From Perkinsus chesapeaki (taxonomy: Eukaryota; Perkinsozoa; Perkinsida; Perkinsidae), in NCBI GenBank assembly GCA_013115145.1, contig JAAPAO010000337.1:1-33933 (forward strand): DNA of 33,933 nucleotides, in the 5' to 3' direction. Below the pieces are notes generated by a model, which saw only the letters and a list, made by a program, of their open reading frames with translations, did no database searches and was not told the DNA's origin. This document shows positions 31,469-33,933 of the stretch, piece by piece. The position numbers were made by a program, and so were the translations under genes. Each line of letters begins with the position of its first letter. Position 1 is the stretch's first letter.

Positions 31469-32014
31469 TCATGGCTGCGACAGCATCTGTTTTCTAGGGA
31501 CAGCATCAATGTCACAACTTGACGACTGGCCAATGACCAGTAAAAAGCGTATCACAGTGCAGCAGCGCCTGGCGGACCTGGTCGATAGTGAGCCCGGACT
31601 TCCTGCCCCCCTGACCAGGGTATGAGTTATGGCTATGCTAAGACAGGAGGTTCTAGGAGGACTTGCATGAGACTCACGCCGTGGGCCCAAACCCAGCCGT
31701 CACCACTCACAGTGCCACCACGCCATATCTGTGGGGCTAGCAGCCATAGCAGATAGAAGTACTATCTCGCTAAGGTGTGCGACTACAGGATCCCGGGGGC
31801 GGGGGCCAGGAGACAGCGCCACAACCATATAGGCCCCATTCTCAGTGTTAATGTAGCTTGGACATTCCTGGCCATGTTCAGCAGGCAGCAAGCGCGGTAG
31901 CATGATGGTCTTCGCTTTTAGCAAAGCAGCAAATCGTACAGACCACCACACAACGTATTGAAGTACTCCTCAGTAATCTCAACCGAAGCCCCACTGAATA
32001 AACAAAACATCAGT
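31469..32014 (-). CDS. Possible gene downstream of APC10, unresolved
   Basis: A good acceptor (TGTTTATTCAG near 31992) opens the region. A long frame at 31700-31951 encodes RLLPAEHGQECPSYINTENG and AYMVVALSPGPRPRDPVVAH, ending at a GTGAGT donor near 31707. Downstream, after GGGGGGCAG near 31604, one frame encodes KSGLTIDQVRQALLHCDTLF and ends VVKL, and another encodes the Arg/Ser-rich CCTVIRFLLVIGQ. I could not find a phase-consistent chain. It may be a separate minus-strand gene or 3' sequence of APC10. Confidence 0.3.
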
Positions 32015-32047
32015 CGTCAATGCGAACTATAACAATGTCACATAGCA

Positions 32048-33278
32048 TCATCTCAATGTAGCACCAGAACGCATCTCTACAGTGTTGAAGAAAGTTAGGC
32101 CCCAGTTCTCCGCGTCACCATTGCGGACAACAGCCAGGGAAGCGTCCACAGGTCTCGGCCCATATATTCTCACTTGTCGGATATGCGTATCGCGGCCGTT
32201 CTGACAAAAACGGTCACCAAAGCCTTTACTTCGCCGATACTTGGTGATTGCCGATTACAGCGATTTGGAGGTAGAAAGTTCGGATGAACGACTGGGCTAC
32301 TATATCATCTCGGAAGGTAACTCCACGTTGAAGATGGTAACTGATAATGCAATTGATGAAGTATCTTTCAAGGTTACACATTCGAGCATGAAAGTTGCGG
32401 AGGCAAACGGTTGTTGCTGAGTGGCGCCAGGAGAGTTCGAGATTTCCATCGACCGAGATTGTCACCTCGTCTTACTCGGGGCTGTTGTCATGGCTTCTGG
32501 TGAGCGCTAATGGTATGACAATCCATCCCTCGGGCTGGTACAATGTTAACCTTTGTATCTCCTGAATGTATTCAAACTCTTCAACGTAGCAGTTCGGTCT
32601 CTTACATTGAGATCAAATAGAGTATTGCCTATACGGACAGATATGACGGCTGGAGTGTAGGACTCATCGGCCTTGTACGATACGAAGATGTGAATTTCCT
32701 GAAATAAGAACAACTAAACCATAGGCCAGTAAAAAGCGAGTAGAAGTTATCTGCTAGCTTTTGCTCACTACAAGTTTGTAATAGAAAATAGCGTGCTAAG
32801 TAGTAGTGTGCTTACAAGTTTTAAATCCTTCATCAGAAGAGAAGTGACCAAGGAATCCTTATATCGAATTCGAACAAACTATATTTACAGTTCTCGGGTT
32901 TCGCCTAGGATGAAAAATCTTAGGGGTGGATTAACTTCCTCTAGGACACTTTCCGTAACGAGATTCGGTTGTGGCATCGGGACGTTGCGCAATAAGGAAC
33001 GTATAAGATGAGGTGATGATGCTTACGGTGACCTTTTCCAAGCCATTGGTGAATTCGAAGTCTATGGTATGATTCACTGATCCTGGTTGTGCCGCCTGAC
33101 TGTCTATCGTCCTTGTTATCGCCGCCATTGCATCACTTTGCCAGAAGGTCTCTTCACTATTGTCCCTCAGTTGCACAATACCATAACCAGGCTTAGCCGA
33201 GGAGAGGGTCCATCGACAACGGTTACTTATCTGAGACGCAGTAGAAGCCTTCAGCAGCGTAAGCCGGCCATCAGCCAT
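32048..33278 (-). CDS. APC10: APC10/DOC1, anaphase-promoting complex subunit
   Basis: APC10 is the substrate-processivity subunit of the anaphase-promoting complex; with CDC20/CDH1 it forms the D-box receptor. Five exons join in phase: 33027-33278 (ATG), 32606-32698, 32476-32561, 32241-32340, 32048-32200 (TGA), with introns of 328, 44, 135 and 40 nt, 227 residues. The DOC beta-sandwich is nearly complete: RWTLSSAKPGYGIVQLRDNS, EETFWQSD, HTIDFEF, YKADESYTPAVISVRIGNTL, EGWIVIPLAL, TFYLQIAVIGNHQ and NGRDTHIRQVRIYGP, as in animals and yeast. There are insertions after QSDA and before RTFYL. The last residues are LR, matching the Ile-Arg type tail that docks to TPR subunits. The start ATG follows an AG suited to leader addition; an upstream exon (33591-33770) could instead supply a longer N-terminus. 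Confidence 0.94.
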
Positions 33279-33590
33279 CTCAATAGCACCCCAAACTGTC
33301 ACAAGGGATGCTCGAAACCGAAGTTATACAGAATCCTTCTCTGCCCAGTAGAGATACATTATTGTTAATATAACGATAAGAGCAGGCTGATGTAGAACGG
33401 TTACTACTACCAATATCTCCCAGCTAAGAATGCGATAGCATATTGGTCATCGACACTTGTTACTGCGGCGCCATTTAAAATTGAACATACACCCCCCACA
33501 TTGCAAGATACAGGGGACATCCGATAACAAAGCACAGGTCATATAGATAGAATGCAAGCGATCTAGTATAAGAAGGCATAGCCGCCTTAC

Positions 33591-33770
33591 TTCTCGAAGA
33601 CCCCGACTCAGCGCACTGGCAGCTGGGCTCTTATTATGGAAGCGATTTCTAATAGCTTGGGCAGCCCGACGAGAGGGTGATGCTGAATGAGATGCGGAAG
33701 CAGCTCCAGGTGGGGGACTTATGCCCGAAAAGGATGTCAGAATCTCCCCAGGGGACCGACGAGATGACAT
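33591..33770 (-). CDS. First exon of a Ser/Pro/Arg-rich protein, or 5' exon of APC10
   Basis: An ATG at 33770 opens MSSRRSPGEILTSFSGISPP, followed by SASHSASPSRRAAQAIRNRF and ALSRGLRE, then a good donor GTAAGG in phase 0. Sixty codons, low-complexity and basic. The only in-phase link to APC10 would be an AG directly before its ATG at 33278, which lacks a pyrimidine tract. So this is either a separate short gene whose other exons I cannot place within 33300-33590, or an alternative N-terminus of APC10. Confidence 0.5.
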
Positions 33771-33783
33771 TAGAGAAGCTAGA

Positions 33784-33933
33784 CGACGATATGGCTGTAT
33801 TAAGTGGCAGCTGTTCTAGATTGGTAGTAACACCTACTCATAATCGACGATATGGCTGTATAAGTGGCAGCTGTTCTAGATTGGTAGTAACACCTACTCA
33901 TAATCGACGATATGGCTGTATAAGTGGCAGCTG
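33784..33933. repeat. 60-bp tandem satellite running off the window end
   Basis: Units start at 33784 (61 bp, one extra T), 33845 (60 bp) and 33905 (29 bp to the window end). Apart from the extra T and two bases near the first unit's edge the copies are identical, beginning CGACGATATGGCTGTA and containing GGCAGCTGTTCTAGATTGG. The array clearly continues beyond the window. Confidence 0.95.

Overview
The window looks like nuclear DNA of a perkinsozoan alveolate, most likely a Perkinsus species. Its first 22 bases are, as far as I recall the sequence, the exact reverse complement of the 22-nt perkinsid spliced leader. The genes are dense and cut by many very short GT-AG introns (more than 20 of 40-58 nt can be placed by reading-frame phase). 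There is no prokaryotic operon structure. Most long open frames are exon fragments or read-through into introns, so I rebuilt gene models by hand from splice phase and family similarity.

Left part, genes on the + strand (1-12.3 kb): a 5'-incomplete DGAT2-type acyltransferase (65-1906); a protein with an RIIa-like dimerisation/docking segment followed by a SAM-like domain (2483-4118); an unrecognised four-exon gene (4813-5648); an AT-rich zone with a 26-bp minisatellite (5862-6082); a poorly resolved coding zone (6.3-7.8 kb); a charged four-exon protein (7833-8576); and two paralogous single-exon small secreted proteins (9325-9747 and 11897-12298).

Right part, genes on the - strand (13-33.8 kb): a small two-helix membrane protein with COX20-like layout (13000-13693); two tandem HSL-type alpha/beta hydrolases with the same exon structure (13927-16024 and 16271-18562 plus 5' exon); a short Ala/Gly-rich protein (19203-19841); a five-exon acidic protein (20187-21218); an unrecognised gene (22002-22718); a 61-residue membrane microprotein (23528-23811); a bromodomain protein related to the BRD7/BRD9/BRPF type (23969-26807); two partly resolved genes (27216 onward, 28233 onward); a 251-residue secreted protein (30120-30875); an unresolved coding zone (31469-31951); and a complete APC10/DOC gene (32048-33278). 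The window ends inside a 60-bp tandem satellite (33784-33933).

The gene polarity is striking: every supported gene left of about 12.6 kb reads rightward and every one to the right reads leftward, so two unidirectional clusters converge near 12.3-13.0 kb. The proteins do not form one pathway. They cover lipid and ester metabolism (DGAT2, two hydrolases), chromatin (bromodomain), cell cycle (APC10), a likely organellar membrane protein, and lineage-specific secreted or unknown proteins.
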